Position numbers and translations under genes: made by a program. From Quadrisphaera sp. INWT6 (lineage in GTDB: Bacteria; Actinomycetota; Actinomycetes; Actinomycetales; Quadrisphaeraceae): 64,000 nucleotides of DNA. Location of the stretch: assembly GCF_015390235.1 (NCBI RefSeq), contig NZ_VUOH01000001.1, positions 434,001-498,000 of the forward strand, in the 5' to 3' direction. This document shows, one piece after another, positions 34,203 to 47,165 of the stretch. Every line of letters starts with the position of its first letter. Position 1 is the stretch's first letter. The notes under the pieces were generated by a model, which saw nothing but the letters and a program-made list of their open reading frames with translations, searched no databases and was not told the origin of the DNA.

Positions 34203-35127
34203 GAGCGCTGGCACCACCACCACCACGACCACCGGCGGCGCTGCGCGCGGGGGAGACCTCGCCGGGGCCCTGCGCGCCGCCACCGCGAGGCTCGCGGCGG
34301 CGGGGGTCCCCTCGCCGCGGGCCGACGCCGAGCTCCTCGCCGCCGCCGTGCTCGGCGCGAGCCGCGGCGAGCTGGCCGCCGCCTCGCTGCGGGGCAGCGA
34401 CCTCACCGCGGAGCAGGCCGGCGAGCTCGCGCGGCTGGTGGCGCGGCGCGAGGCGCGCGAGCCCCTGCAGCACCTGCTGGGGCGGGCGCCGTTCCGCGGT
34501 CTGGAGCTCGCGGTGGGGCCGGGCGTCTTCGTGCCCCGGCCCGAGACCGAGACCACGGCCGGCACCGCCGTGGAGGCGGCCCTGCAGGTCGCCGCCGCCG
34601 GGCGCTCGCCCCTGGTGGTCGACCTGTGCACCGGGTCGGGCGCCATCGCGCTGTCGGTGGCCGCCGAGGTGCCCGGCGCCCGCGTCGTCGCCGTCGAGCT
34701 CGACCCGGCGGCGCACGCCTGGGCGCGGCGCAACCTCGACGCGCACCCCGCGGGGGAGCGGGTGCGCCTCGTGCAGGGCGACGCCACCGCCCCGGAGCTC
34801 CTCGCCGAGCTCGACGGGACGGTCGACGTCGTCGCCTCCAACCCTCCGTACGTGCCTCCCGGGGCCGTTCCCCGCGAGCCCGAGGTGCGCGACCACGACC
34901 CGGCCCTGGCCCTGTGGGGAGGCGGCGACGACGGCCTCGAGGTGCCGCGCGGCGTCGTCGCCCGCGCGTCCGCGCTGCTCGCGCCCGGCGGCCTGCTCGT
35001 GGTGGAGCACGCCGAGGTGCAGGGTGCCGCGCTGCGGGCCCTGCTCGCGCCGCCGCAGTGGTCGGGCGCCGCGACGGCGGACGACGCCACCGGCCGCCCC
35101 CGCGCCACCAGCGCCCGGCGGGCCTGA
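34195..35127 (+). CDS. prmC: release factor glutamine methyltransferase
   Basis: The 310-residue SAM-dependent enzyme methylates the GGQ glutamine of release factors. It has an N-terminal helical domain (about 15-100, with [14 protein letters not shown] and [15 protein letters not shown]), then [20 protein letters not shown] (SAM site), and the catalytic [16 protein letters not shown] motif. The first 20 residues are a Thr/Gly-rich addition. The GTG start overlaps prfA by 8 bases. Confidence 0.95.
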
Positions 35128-35196
35128 CCACCGGCTGACCACCACCGGAGCGCGCACCTGCCCTCGCGGCGCGGCGGGCGGTGAGAGACTGCGCGG

Positions 35197-35937
35197 GTGA
35201 GCAGCCGGTACGACTGCACCGACGCCGCCCAGCGGGAGGCGGGACTGCGCCACGCGCGCGACGCCCTCGCCCGCGGCGAGCTCGTGGTGCTCCCCACCGA
35301 CACCGTGCACGGCATCGCCGCGGACGCCTTCGACGCCGACGCCGTGTCGCGCCTCCTGGCGGCGAAGGGCCGCGGGCGCGCCATGCCGCCGCCCGTGCTG
35401 GTCTCCGACGCCCGCGTGCTCGACGGCCTCGCCGCCGGCGTGCCGCCCACGGCCCGCGCCCTGGCCGAGGCGTTCTGGCCCGGGGGCCTCACCCTCGTGT
35501 GCCGGGCGCAGCCGTCGCTGCGCTGGGACCTGGGCGACACCGGCGGCACCGTCGCGGTGCGCGTGCCCGACCACGAGCTGGCGCGCGAGCTGCTGCGCTC
35601 CACCGGGCCCCTGGCCGTCAGCAGCGCCAACCTCACCGGCCACGCGGCGGCCACGACGGCCGCCGAGGCGGAGGCCCAGCTCGGCGGCGCCGTGGCGGCC
35701 TACCTCGACGACGGGCAGCCGGCCCGCACCGACGCGCCGCCCTCGACCATCGTCGACGCGACGGGGGAGCGCCTGCGGGTCCTGCGCCGCGGGGCCGTGC
35801 CCACGGCGGCGCTGCGTCTCGTCGCCCCGGTCGACGACGACGACGAGCCCGCACCGGCTGCCCCGGGCGGTGACGCCGGAGCGGCCGGAGGGAGCGCCGG
35901 GGCCGCCGGGGGCGGCTCCGCAGAGCCAGCCGGGTGA
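35197..35937 (+). CDS. threonylcarbamoyl-AMP synthase, Sua5/YrdC/YwlC family
   Basis: The 246-residue enzyme makes threonylcarbamoyl-AMP for t6A modification of tRNA position 37. The family motifs are [34 protein letters not shown] (the K-x-R type site), [15 protein letters not shown] and [11 protein letters not shown]. After about residue 210 the tail is acidic and Gly/Ala-rich. The family is often called Sua5 or TsaC. The GTG at 35197 has a GAGACT box 6 bases upstream, so it may be leaderless and separately expressed from prmC. Its stop overlaps the WecA-like gene start (GTGA). Confidence 0.93.
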   Translation: MSSRYDCTDAAQREAGLRHARDALARGELVVLPTDTVHGIAADAFDADAVSRLLAAKGRGRAMPPPVLVSDARVLDGLAAGVPPTARALAEAFWPGGLTLVCRAQPSLRWDLGDTGGTVAVRVPDHELARELLRSTGPLAVSSANLTGHAAATTAAEAEAQLGGAVAAYLDDGQPARTDAPPSTIVDATGERLRVLRRGAVPTAALRLVAPVDDDDEPAPAAPGGDAGAAGGSAGAAGGGSAEPAG

Positions 35938-37247
35938 GGGCCTACCTGCTCCTGCTGCTGGTAGCCGCGGGGACGACGTACCTCGCCACGCCGCTGGCCC
36001 GGCGGGTGGCCGAGCGCTTCACCGCCATGACGCCCGTCCGCGACCGCGACGTGCACAGCGTCCCGACCCCGCGCCTGGGCGGCCTGGCGATGCTCGCCGG
36101 GGTCGCGGTGGCCTTCGCGGCGGCGAGCCGGATGCCCTTCCTCTCCGACCTGTTCACCGAGTCCCGCCAGGCGTGGGCGGTCCTGGGGGCCGCGGCGATC
36201 GTGTGCCTGCTCGGCGTCGCCGACGACGTGTGGGGCCTCGACCCGCTCACCAAGCTGGCGGGCCAGGTGCTGGCCGCGGGGCTGATGGCGTGGCAGGGCG
36301 TGATGCTGCTCGCGCTGCCGGTGGCGGGGGGCCTGTGGGTGGGCTCCTCGGGCCTGCAGCTCGGCGTCACGGTGCTGGCGGTCGTGGTGGCGGTGAACGC
36401 CGTGAACTTCGTCGACGGCCTCGACGGCCTCGCGGCGGGGGTCGTCGGCATCGGGTCGGTGGCGTTCTTCACCTACTCCTACCTGCTCACCCGCGGCGCC
36501 AGCCCCGACAACTACGCCAACCTCGGCTCGATGGTGGTGGCGGTGCTCATCGGCGTCTGCCTGGGGTTCCTGCCGCACAACGCCCACCCGGCCCGCATCT
36601 TCATGGGCGACTCCGGCTCGATGCTCATCGGCCTCATGCTCGCCGCGTCGGCGGTCTCGGTGACGGGTCGCTTCGACCCCCAGGCGATCGGCTCGGGCGC
36701 CCAGATCGTCCCCGTCTTCCTCCCGGTGCTCCTGCCGGTCGCGGTGCTCCTGCTGCCCCTGACGGACCTGGTGCTCGCGGTGGTGAGGCGCGTGCTGGCC
36801 GGGCAGTCGCCCTTCGCCGCCGACAAGCTGCACCTCCACCACCGGCTGCTGTCGCTGGGGCACACGCACGGGCGCGCCGTCGGCGTGCTGTGGCTGTGGA
36901 CCGCCGTCGTGTCCTTCGGGTACATCGCGCTCGCGTTCCTGCCGCTGCACCTCGTGCTGCCCACGTGGGCCGCTGTGCTGCTCCTCGCCGTCCTGGTGAC
37001 CCTCGGTCCCCGCCGGGCCCGGGCCCGGCGCCACGGCCCCGTGCTGCTGCGCGAGCGGCAGGCGGCCGAGCGCGCCGCCCCCGCGCCCCCTCCCGGTGCG
37101 GGGAGCGGCCCGACCGGGGCCGCGGGACCTCCGGCGGCCCCCGGCTCCACCGAACGGGTGACGTCCCTCACGGAGGACCCCGGGGCCCGCCGGGGGGGAC
37201 GGGCCCACCAGCCCGCGCGCTCCGGGACCCGTCCGCCGCGCCGGTAG
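35934..37247 (+). CDS. undecaprenyl-phosphate GlcNAc-1-phosphate transferase (WecA/MraY-like)
   Basis: The 437-residue protein has about eleven membrane helices and the family catalytic loops: [67 protein letters not shown], and the late [17 protein letters not shown]. It transfers a sugar-1-phosphate, usually GlcNAc, to undecaprenyl or decaprenyl phosphate, starting cell-wall linker or polysaccharide synthesis. The last 80 residues are Pro/Arg-rich. Its position between the Sua5 gene and the atp operon is common in actinobacteria. Confidence 0.93.
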   Translation: MRAYLLLLLVAAGTTYLATPLARRVAERFTAMTPVRDRDVHSVPTPRLGGLAMLAGVAVAFAAASRMPFLSDLFTESRQAWAVLGAAAIVCLLGVADDVWGLDPLTKLAGQVLAAGLMAWQGVMLLALPVAGGLWVGSSGLQLGVTVLAVVVAVNAVNFVDGLDGLAAGVVGIGSVAFFTYSYLLTRGASPDNYANLGSMVVAVLIGVCLGFLPHNAHPARIFMGDSGSMLIGLMLAASAVSVTGRFDPQAIGSGAQIVPVFLPVLLPVAVLLLPLTDLVLAVVRRVLAGQSPFAADKLHLHHRLLSLGHTHGRAVGVLWLWTAVVSFGYIALAFLPLHLVLPTWAAVLLLAVLVTLGPRRARARRHGPVLLRERQAAERAAPAPPPGAGSGPTGAAGPPAAPGSTERVTSLTEDPGARRGGRAHQPARSGTRPPRR

Positions 37248-37250
37248 CAT
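37245..37250 (+). promoter_or_regulatory. likely -10 of the atpI-like gene
   Basis: TAGCAT overlaps the stop codon of the preceding gene and lies 35 bases before the next GTG, which has its own GGAGAG site. Confidence 0.5.
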
Positions 37251-37285
37251 CGAGGGGCACCCCGCCCCCCACGTCTGGAGAGCCC

Positions 37286-37723
37286 GTGCAGGCCTCGCGC
37301 CCGCAGGACCCCTACCGCGCCATGCTCCTGGGCGGTTCCGTCCCCGCATCCGTCATCGCCGTCGCTGCGGTCGTCGTCTTCTCCCTGCTGCAGGGGAGCC
37401 GCGGTGCCGCGGGAGCGGTCACCGCGTCGCTGCTGGTGGGGGTGACGTTCGCCGCGAGCGTCCTCGTGCTCCAGCGCGTCCGGCACCTCGAACCGGTCAT
37501 CGTGCTCGGCATCGCCATGGTCAGCTACATGACCGTCGTGCTGCTCCTCGGCCTCTTCCTGGTCCTGTTCCGCGACGCCACCTGGCTCGAGCCCATCGCC
37601 TTCGCCGTCTCGGCGTGCGGCGTCTCGCTCGCCTGGACGGTCGGCCAGGTGGTCGCCTTCCTCAAGGTCCGCACCTTGCTGTACGACGAGGCGCCGGCCT
37701 CCGACGGGCCGGTCGGGCGGTGA
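37286..37723 (+). CDS. small membrane protein preceding atp operon, AtpI-like
   Basis: The 145-residue protein has four membrane helices (about residues 14-32, 38-58, 70-92 and 98-122) and sits immediately before atpB. Position and topology match the AtpI-like protein of actinobacterial atp operons, a proposed assembly or Mg handling factor, although the primary sequence is poorly conserved. The GTG at 37286 has GGAGAG at 37278-37283. The gap to atpB is 142 bases and contains a probable promoter. Confidence 0.7.
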   Translation: MQASRPQDPYRAMLLGGSVPASVIAVAAVVVFSLLQGSRGAAGAVTASLLVGVTFAASVLVLQRVRHLEPVIVLGIAMVSYMTVVLLLGLFLVLFRDATWLEPIAFAVSACGVSLAWTVGQVVAFLKVRTLLYDEAPASDGPVGR

Positions 37724-37761
37724 GCGCCCCCCGCACGGACGGAGCCGCTCCCAGCGTCCGC

Positions 37762-37767
37762 TACGGT
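37762..37767 (+). promoter_or_regulatory. possible -10 promoter of the atp operon
   Basis: TACGGT lies 98 bases before the atpB ATG in an otherwise empty 142-base gap. No -35 matches well. Confidence 0.4.
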
Positions 37768-37865
37768 TACCTCGCTTGCAACGGTGGTGATCAGGGGCGC
37801 GGACGAAGCCGCCCGCACGAGATCGCACCCACCCGGCCGAACCACGACCGAGAGGATGCCCAGGG

Positions 37866-38645
37866 ATGATCGCGCTGCCGGCCTCGGCGGGCTTCACGCC
37901 CCCGAGCCCTGCCGACTTCTGGCAGCCGCTGATCGGCGACGGCGCCTTCGCGGTGACCCGGCCGATGGTCGTCATGGTCCTCACGACGGCGGCCATCTGC
38001 CTCGTGCTGGTCCTGGCGACCAAAAAGCTCTCGCTGGTCCCCAGCCGCGGGCAGTGGGCGCTCGAGGGCGTCTACGGCCTCGTGCGCAACTCCGTGGGCC
38101 GCGACATCATCGGCGCCGCCCGGGTCCGCCCGTACATCGGGTTCCTGTTCGCGATCTTCACGCTGGTGCTCGTCAACAACCTGATGGGCATCACCCCGGT
38201 CGTGCAGTACCCGACGTTCAGCCGCATCGGCTTCCCGATCGTCCTGGCGATCGCGGTCTGGCTGGTGTACATCGCTGCGCACGTCCGCCACAACGGCGTC
38301 GGCGGGACGCTCAAGCACCTGGTGCCGCCGGGCCTGCCGTTCGCCGCGGTGCCGGTGGTGTTCGTCCTGGAGCTGCTCACCTTCCTGGTGATCCGCCCGC
38401 TGACGCTCGCGCTGCGTCTGTTCGGCAACATGTTCGCCGGCCACATGCTGCTGCTGCTCTTCGCCCTGGGCGGCGAGTACATGCTGCTGCACGGCGGCTT
38501 CCCGCTGAACGTGGTCGCGCTGCCGACCTTCCTCATCTACTTCTTCCTGACGGCCTTCGAGATCCTCATCTCGTTCCTGCAGGCCTACGTCTTCGTCCTG
38601 CTGACCTCGCTGTACATCGCCGAGGTCTACGCAGGCGACCACTAG
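37866..38645 (+). CDS. atpB: F0F1 ATP synthase subunit a
   Basis: The 259-residue subunit a forms the proton half-channels of F0. It has about six helices. The essential arginine is in [20 protein letters not shown], and [20 protein letters not shown] and [17 protein letters not shown] are typical. It is the first gene of atpBEFHAGDC. The ATG at 37866 is preceded by GAGAGGATGCCCAGGG. Confidence 0.97.
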   Translation: MIALPASAGFTPPSPADFWQPLIGDGAFAVTRPMVVMVLTTAAICLVLVLATKKLSLVPSRGQWALEGVYGLVRNSVGRDIIGAARVRPYIGFLFAIFTLVLVNNLMGITPVVQYPTFSRIGFPIVLAIAVWLVYIAAHVRHNGVGGTLKHLVPPGLPFAAVPVVFVLELLTFLVIRPLTLALRLFGNMFAGHMLLLLFALGGEYMLLHGGFPLNVVALPTFLIYFFLTAFEILISFLQAYVFVLLTSLYIAEVYAGDH

Positions 38646-38722
38646 ACCCACCACAGGACCCACCCCACACACACGACCGCCCGGTCACCAGGTCGCGGCG
38701 GGGACTCGAGAGGAACGGATCT

Positions 38723-38944
38723 ATGGACGGCATCACCGGAAGCCTGGGCATCGTCGGCTACGGACTCTCTGCGATCGGCCCGGGCGTCGGCGTCGGCCTC
38801 ATCTTCGCCGCGTACGTCAGCGGCGTCGCCCGCCAGCCCGAGGCTCGCGGCATGCTCCAGACGATCGCCATCCTCGGCTTCGTCCTCTGTGAGCAGTTCG
38901 CCATCTTCGGCATCGCCCTCGCGTTCGTCTTCGGCGGACTCTGA
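38723..38944 (+). CDS. atpE: F0F1 ATP synthase subunit c
   Basis: The 73-residue hairpin has a Gly-rich first helix ([20 protein letters not shown]), the polar loop VARQPEARG, and a second helix with the proton-binding glutamate in [17 protein letters not shown]. It forms the rotor ring. The ATG at 38723 has GAGAGGAACGG upstream. Confidence 0.97.
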   Translation: MDGITGSLGIVGYGLSAIGPGVGVGLIFAAYVSGVARQPEARGMLQTIAILGFVLCEQFAIFGIALAFVFGGL

Positions 38945-38957
38945 CCTCCACGACTGA

Positions 38958-39601
<644 letters not shown>

Positions 39602-39602
<1 letters not shown>

Positions 39603-40411
39603 TGCGCGGCGCCTCGCGAGCCTCCCTGGCCGCCGCGCAGGACCGGCTCGAGCCGCTCCTCGCGCGGGGCGGGGCTTCGGCCCTCGGCCAGGAGCTGTAC
39701 GCGGTGGCCGGCCTGCTCGACACCTCCGTCGGGCTGCGCCGGGCACTGACGGACAGCACCCGGTCCGACGCGGACCGGGCCGCCCTGGCCGAGCGGCTGC
39801 TCGGCACCCAGGTCTCGGGGCCGGCGCTCGACGTCGTCACGGGCCTGGTCCGCAGCCGCTGGTCGGAGCAGCGCGACCTCGGTGACGCGCTGGAGGCCCT
39901 CGGCACCCAGTCGCTCCTCGCCGGGGCGGAGTCCGACCGGGTCCTCGACACCGTCGAGGACGAGCTCTTCCGGTTCTCGCGCCTCGTGGCGGGAGACCGC
40001 GCCCTCGCGGCCTCCCTCGACGACGGCCGGGCCACCCCCGCCCAGCGCGGAGCGCTCGTCGACGCCCTGCTCGCCTCCCGGGCCGAGCCGACGACCACGG
40101 CGCTCGTGCGCCAGGTCGTGGTCGCCCCCCGCGGCCGTCGTGTGGCGAGCGCCCTCGACGACCTCCTGAACAGCGCCTCCGCGCGCCGCGCCCGCCTGCT
40201 GGCGGTCGTGACCGCGGCGGTGCCCATGACCGCCCTCCAGCAGGACCGCCTGGCGGCAGCGCTGGCGCGGGTCTACGGAAAGCCCGTCCAGGTGCAGGTC
40301 GACGTCGACCCCGAGGTGCTCGGAGGCCTGCGCGTGCAGGTCGGCGACGAGCTCCTCGACGCGACCACCGCCAGCCGCCTCGCCGCCGCCCGGCGCCGAG
40401 TGGTCGGCTGA
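39602..40411 (+). CDS. atpH: F0F1 ATP synthase subunit delta
   Basis: The 269-residue subunit delta links F1 to the b stator. It has the N-terminal helical bundle (SLAAAQDRLEPLLARGGASA) and the C-terminal signature VDPEVLGGLRVQVGDELLDA with SRLAAARRRVVG. Its length is about 270 residues, as usual in actinobacteria other than mycobacteria, where b and delta are fused. The ATG overlaps the atpF stop by one base (TGATG). Confidence 0.95.
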
Positions 40412-40476
40412 CCCCGCGACCGCGGGGACACTGGAACCACTGACGAACCACCACGACCAGGGAGCAGGAACACACG

Positions 40477-42102
40477 ATGGCGGAGCTCACGATCCGGCCT
40501 GAGGAGATCCGCGGCGCGCTCGAGGACTTCGTCTCCTCCTTCACGCCCAGCGGCAGCTCCCGCGAGGAGATCGGCACGGTCACCGAGGCCGGCGACGGCA
40601 TCGCCCGCATCGAGGGCCTCCCCGGTGCGATGGCGAACGAGCTGCTCCGCTTCGAGGACGGCACGCTCGGCCTGGCCCTGAACCTCGACGAGCGCGAGAT
40701 CGGCGCCATCGTCCTGGGCGAGTTCGCGGGCATCGAGGCCGGCCAGCCGGTCCACCGCACCGGTGAGGTGCTGTCGGCCCCCGTCGGCGACGCCTTCCTC
40801 GGCCGCGTGGTCGACCCCCTGGGCAACCCGATCGACGGCCTCGGCGAGATCAAGGCCGAGGGCACCCGCGCCCTCGAGCTGCAGGCGCCCTCGGTCGTTC
40901 AGCGCAAGTCGGTGCACGAGCCGCTGCAGACCGGCATCAAGGCCATCGACGCGATGATCCCGATCGGCCGCGGCCAGCGCGAGCTCATCATCGGTGACCG
41001 CCAGACCGGCAAGACGGCGATCGCGCTCGACACGATCATCAACCAGAAGGCCAACTGGGAGTCCGGCGACCCAAAGAAGCAGGTCCGCTGCATCTACGTC
41101 GGGATCGGCCAGAAGGGCTCCACGATCGCCTCCGTGCGCGGCGCCCTCGAGGACGCCGGCGCCATGGAGTACACGACGATCGTCGCGTCCCCGGCGTCCG
41201 ACCCGGCCGGCTTCAAGTACCTCGCCCCCTACACCGGCTCGGCCATCGGCCAGCACTGGATGTACGGCGGCAAGCACGTCCTGATCATCTTCGACGACCT
41301 GTCCAAGCAGGCCGAGGCGTACCGCGCCGTGTCGCTGCTGCTGCGCCGCCCGCCGGGCCGCGAGGCCTACCCGGGCGACGTCTTCTACCTGCACTCCCGG
41401 TTGCTGGAGCGCTGCGCGAAGCTCTCCGACGACCTGGGCGCCGGCTCCATGACGGGCCTGCCGGTCATCGAGACCAAGGCGAACGACGTGTCGGCGTACA
41501 TCCCGACCAACGTCATCTCCATCACGGACGGGCAGATCTTCCTCCAGTCCGACCTGTTCAACGCCAACCAGCGCCCCGCTGTCGACGTCGGCATCTCGGT
41601 GTCCCGCGTCGGCGGTGACGCGCAGATCAAGGCGATGAAGAAGGTCTCGGGCACGCTGAAGCTGGAGCTCGCCCAGTACCGCTCGCTGCAGGCCTTCGCC
41701 ATGTTCGCCTCCGACCTCGACGCCGCCAGCCGCAACCAGCTGGCGCGCGGTGAGCGCCTGACCGAGCTGCTCAAGCAGCCGCAGTACTCGCCGTTCCCGG
41801 TCGAGGAGCAGGTCGTCTCCGTGTGGGCGGGCACCAACGGCAAGATGGACGAGGTCCCCGTGGCCGACGTCCGCCGCTGGGAGACCGAGCTGCTCGAGCA
41901 CCTGCGCCGCAACGACATCGCTCTCGGCACGATCCGCGAGACCGGCCTGCTGGGCGACGACACCGTCGCCGCCCTGTCGAAGGCCATCGACGACTTCAAC
42001 GCCGGCTTCCGCACCAGCGAGCAGGGCGGCGGCGTCGACGACTCCCGCGAGGACGCGCTCGACGAGGTCCAGAACGAGCAGATCGTGCGCCAGAAGTCCT
42101 GA
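40477..42102 (+). CDS. atpA: F0F1 ATP synthase subunit alpha
   Basis: The 541-residue regulatory catalytic-ring subunit has Walker [36 protein letters not shown], and the family signature [15 protein letters not shown]. Its beta-barrel, nucleotide and helical domains are all complete, and the C-terminal tail after residue 510 is acidic. The ATG at 40477 is preceded by AGGGAGCAGG. Confidence 0.98.
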   Translation: MAELTIRPEEIRGALEDFVSSFTPSGSSREEIGTVTEAGDGIARIEGLPGAMANELLRFEDGTLGLALNLDEREIGAIVLGEFAGIEAGQPVHRTGEVLSAPVGDAFLGRVVDPLGNPIDGLGEIKAEGTRALELQAPSVVQRKSVHEPLQTGIKAIDAMIPIGRGQRELIIGDRQTGKTAIALDTIINQKANWESGDPKKQVRCIYVGIGQKGSTIASVRGALEDAGAMEYTTIVASPASDPAGFKYLAPYTGSAIGQHWMYGGKHVLIIFDDLSKQAEAYRAVSLLLRRPPGREAYPGDVFYLHSRLLERCAKLSDDLGAGSMTGLPVIETKANDVSAYIPTNVISITDGQIFLQSDLFNANQRPAVDVGISVSRVGGDAQIKAMKKVSGTLKLELAQYRSLQAFAMFASDLDAASRNQLARGERLTELLKQPQYSPFPVEEQVVSVWAGTNGKMDEVPVADVRRWETELLEHLRRNDIALGTIRETGLLGDDTVAALSKAIDDFNAGFRTSEQGGGVDDSREDALDEVQNEQIVRQKS

Positions 42103-42150
42103 TGTCCAGCACCGACCTGCGAGTGACGAGCACCCCGAGAGGAGGCACCG

Positions 42151-44812
<2,662 letters not shown>

Positions 44813-44841
44813 CACCAGAAGGCATCCTGGTCGACGCCGCG

Positions 44842-45252
44842 GTGATCGCGGCGTCGATCCTGGTGCTGGTCGCGGCCCTGCTGTTCGGGGTCGCGGTGCG
44901 CCGGCGGTTCCTCACGGGGGTCCCCGGCAGCTTCGACTGCGCGGTGCGGCGCAAGGGCCGTGCATGGGTCTCGGGCATCGGGCGCTTCGGCAGCCACGAC
45001 GTGCAGTGGTGGAGCGTCCTGTCGGTGCTCCCCGGGCCGCGGGCCACGTGGTCCCGCGCGGACATCGAGGTCGTCGGCCGCCGCCTCCCCAGCGTGGAGG
45101 AGGGGGTGGCCCTCCAGCCGGGCGACGTCGTCGTCCGGTGCACCTTCCGCGGCTCCTGCCTGGAGCTGGGCATGTCCCCGGACGCGGCCACCGGATTCAC
45201 CTCGTGGCTCGAGGCCGCCCCCCCGGGCGCCCCCGGGCATCCCGCGATCTGA
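44842..45252 (+). CDS. DUF2550 family membrane-anchored protein
   Basis: The 136-residue protein has one N-terminal helix (about residues 1-19) then a soluble domain with VPGSFDCAVRRKGRAWVSGI and YLE-like LELGMSPDAATGFTSWLEAA. DUF2550 typically follows atpC in actinobacteria, and its role is unknown. The GTG at 44842 is used; an upstream in-frame extension is possible, since no ribosome site is clear. It is convergent with the following minus-strand gene. Confidence 0.85.
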   Translation: MIAASILVLVAALLFGVAVRRRFLTGVPGSFDCAVRRKGRAWVSGIGRFGSHDVQWWSVLSVLPGPRATWSRADIEVVGRRLPSVEEGVALQPGDVVVRCTFRGSCLELGMSPDAATGFTSWLEAAPPGAPGHPAI

Positions 45253-45276
45253 CGCCCGACGGGCGCTGGCCCCGGG

Positions 45277-45606
45277 TCAGGCCGCGCGCAGCACCGCGCG
45301 AGCGGTCCTCTCGTCCTCGGGGAAGACCAGCACGCGCGGACCGTCCGTCGTCGGTGCGAGCGTGGCGCGGAGCCCCGCCGCGGTGAGCCGCTGCCGGTCG
45401 ACCTCGGCCTCCACGAAGGTCCCCGGCTCGCTGACCACCACCAGCAGCCCGTACTCGTCGGCGCGTCCGGCGCGCGGCTTGCGCGCCACCACCGAGTGGC
45501 CCCTGGCGAACGTCCACCGCAGCGCCAGGACCAGCAGCCCCAGCATCACCAGGGACAGCAGCAGCCCGACCAGGGGTCCCGGAACGCCGCCGCCTGTCAG
45601 TCCCAC
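45277..45606 (-). CDS. small single-helix membrane protein, function unknown
   Basis: This 109-residue protein has a single transmembrane helix (about residues 10-30, VGLLLSLVMLGLLVLALRWT) then a short cytosolic alpha/beta segment with EYGLLVVVSEPGTFVEAEVD, RQRLTAAGLRATLA and RVLVFPEDERTARAVL. The soluble part resembles small actinobacterial proteins annotated as hypothetical. The start GTG at 45604-45606 has no strong signal. It lies downstream of nucS on the same strand, 62 bases away. Confidence 0.6.
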   Translation of the reverse strand: MGLTGGGVPGPLVGLLLSLVMLGLLVLALRWTFARGHSVVARKPRAGRADEYGLLVVVSEPGTFVEAEVDRQRLTAAGLRATLAPTTDGPRVLVFPEDERTARAVLRAA

Positions 45607-45668
45607 CGGGACATGGTGCGCCCCGCGGGGGCCGCTGACCAGCCTGCCCCCGCCTGCGGGCCCGCGCG

Positions 45669-46364
45669 TCAGAACAGGCGGGACTCCACGTCGTCCACGC
45701 CCCGCAGGGCGTCGTAGTCGAGCACCAGGCAGCGGATGCCGCGGTCGGTGGCCAGCACCCGCGCCTGCGGGCGGATCTCCTGGGCGGCCAGCACCCCCTC
45801 GACCGGTGCGAGCAGCGGGTCGCGGTTGAGGAGCGCCAGGTAGCGCGTGAGCTGCTCCACGCCGTCGATCTCGGCGCGGCGCTTGACCTCGACGGCCACG
45901 GTGCCGCCGTGGGGCGAGCGCACGAGCAGGTCGACGGGGCCGATCGCCGTGGGGTACTCCCGCCGGACGAGCTGGTGGCCCTCGCCCAGGAGGTCCACCT
46001 GCTCGGAGAGCAGCTTCTGCAGCTGCGCCTCCACGCCGTCCTTGACCAGGCCCGGGTCGACGCCCAGCTCGTGGCTGGAGTCGTGGAGCACCTCGTGGAC
46101 GGCCACCACGAGGCGGTCCTCGGTCTTGGCCGAGCGCACCGACCACACCTGCTCGGCCCCGGCGGCCGCGTGCGGACCCGTCGCCGGCTCCACCGACAGC
46201 GCGCACGGCGGGCTCATCCAGTTCAGCGGCTTGTAGGAGCCGCCGTCGGAGTGCACGAGCACGCTCCCGTCGGCCTTGACGAGCAGGAGGCGCGTGGCGA
46301 GGGGCAGGTGGGCGTTCAGCCGTCCCTCGTAGTCCACGGAGCAGCGGGCGATGACGAGGCGCAC
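45669..46364 (-). CDS. nucS: endonuclease NucS (EndoMS)
   Basis: The 231-residue enzyme is the mismatch-specific endonuclease that replaces MutS/MutL in most actinobacteria, cutting both strands at G-T, G-G and T-T mismatches. The N-terminal part has [20 protein letters not shown] and [12 protein letters not shown], and the C-terminal RecB-like nuclease has the catalytic [20 protein letters not shown] (Asp, Glu, Lys). [15 protein letters not shown] is also conserved. It interacts with the sliding clamp in relatives. The GTG at 46362-46364 is preceded, on the minus strand, by TACCCT 8 bases upstream. Confidence 0.96.
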   Translation of the reverse strand: MRLVIARCSVDYEGRLNAHLPLATRLLLVKADGSVLVHSDGGSYKPLNWMSPPCALSVEPATGPHAAAGAEQVWSVRSAKTEDRLVVAVHEVLHDSSHELGVDPGLVKDGVEAQLQKLLSEQVDLLGEGHQLVRREYPTAIGPVDLLVRSPHGGTVAVEVKRRAEIDGVEQLTRYLALLNRDPLLAPVEGVLAAQEIRPQARVLATDRGIRCLVLDYDALRGVDDVESRLF

Positions 46365-46372
46365 GAGCGGCG

Positions 46373-46393
46373 AGGGTAGCGAGCCCCGAAGAT
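46373..46393. promoter_or_regulatory. divergent leaderless -10 boxes for nucS and the zinc-motif gene
   Basis: On the minus strand TACCCT (46378-46373) lies 8 bases before the nucS GTG. On the plus strand GAAGAT (46388-46393) lies 6 bases before the GTG at 46400. The gap between start codons is only 35 bases. Confidence 0.5.
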
Positions 46394-46399
46394 GGTGGT

Positions 46400-46699
46400 G
46401 TGCCCCGCCGACCCGTGAGCCGACGCCGCGTCGGCGCCGCCACCACCGCCGCACCCACCCGCCCCGTCGGCTGGGCCACCGGTGAGAGCGCCCCCGACGG
46501 CGAGTGGCTGGTGCGCGTCGTCCCCGGAGCCGCCGCCCTGAAGCCCTACCGCTGCCCGGGGTGCGACCAGGTGATCCCCCCGGGGACGGCCCACGTCGTG
46601 GCCTGGCCGGCGGACGCACCGCCCGGCGTCGGCCCGGGGGAGCGCCGCCACTGGCACCGGTCCTGCTGGCGGGCCCGCGCCCACCGCCGGCCCCGCTGA
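46400..46699 (+). CDS. small zinc-ribbon-like protein
   Basis: The 99-residue protein begins with an Arg-rich, disordered stretch and then has a likely zinc-binding core, [20 protein letters not shown] followed by [14 protein letters not shown], i.e. C-x-x-C plus H and C, resembling an HNH-like or treble-clef finger. Homologues in actinobacteria are often labelled ATP/GTP-binding protein, without support. The GTG at 46400 fits the leaderless pattern with GAAGAT upstream. Its divergence from nucS is often conserved; the function is not known. Confidence 0.75.
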   Translation: MPRRPVSRRRVGAATTAAPTRPVGWATGESAPDGEWLVRVVPGAAALKPYRCPGCDQVIPPGTAHVVAWPADAPPGVGPGERRHWHRSCWRARAHRRPR

Positions 46700-46798
46700 G
46701 CCGCCCGGCCCCGCCGGGCCGGATCCGACGCGTCGCCGGCGCGGCCCGATCCGGCAGAAGGCCCCGGGCGCCCGCGCCGCGTCGCTACCGTGGCCGAC

Positions 46799-47128
46799 AT
46801 GCTCGTCGCCTTCTCCGTGGCCCCCTCCGGCACCAGCGACCCCACCGGGTCCGTCGCGGCCGCGGTGGCCGACGCCGTCCGCGTGGTGCGCTCCAGCGGC
46901 CTGCCCCACAGCACCGACTCGATGTTCACCACCGTCGAGGGCGAGTGGGAGGAGTGCCTGGACGTCGTGCGCCGGGCCTGCGAGGCCGTCGGCGCCCACA
47001 GCGACCGGGTCTCCCTGGTGCTGAAGGCCGACATCCGTCCGGGCCGCACGGGGGAGATGCAGGCCAAGCTCGACCGCCTGGAGGCGGCCGTCGAGCGGGC
47101 CGAGGGAGAGCCCGGCCGGGGCCAGTGA
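46799..47128 (+). CDS. MTH1187/YqgV-like thiamine-binding family protein
   Basis: The 109-residue protein begins MLVAFSVAPSGTSDPTGSVA and has VVRSSGLPHSTDSMFTTVEG and RVSLVLKADIRPGRTGEMQA, matching the MTH1187 family (DUF77), a ferredoxin-like fold reported to bind thiamine or its pyrimidine in some members. The start is placed at ATG 46799 because TACCGT at 46786-46791 sits exactly 7 bases upstream; the in-frame GTG at 46790 lies inside that box. It precedes, by 37 bases, a run of membrane and lipoprotein genes. Confidence 0.85.
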   Translation: MLVAFSVAPSGTSDPTGSVAAAVADAVRVVRSSGLPHSTDSMFTTVEGEWEECLDVVRRACEAVGAHSDRVSLVLKADIRPGRTGEMQAKLDRLEAAVERAEGEPGRGQ

Positions 47129-47165
47129 CGGGCTGCTGAGCCGTCGTCGCAGGGGTGAGGGGTCG

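Noticed and set aside
38723..38944. Subunit c as a short spurious frame
   Set aside because: It has the Gly-rich helix, the polar loop and the proton-binding Glu, and a ribosome site, so it is a real gene.
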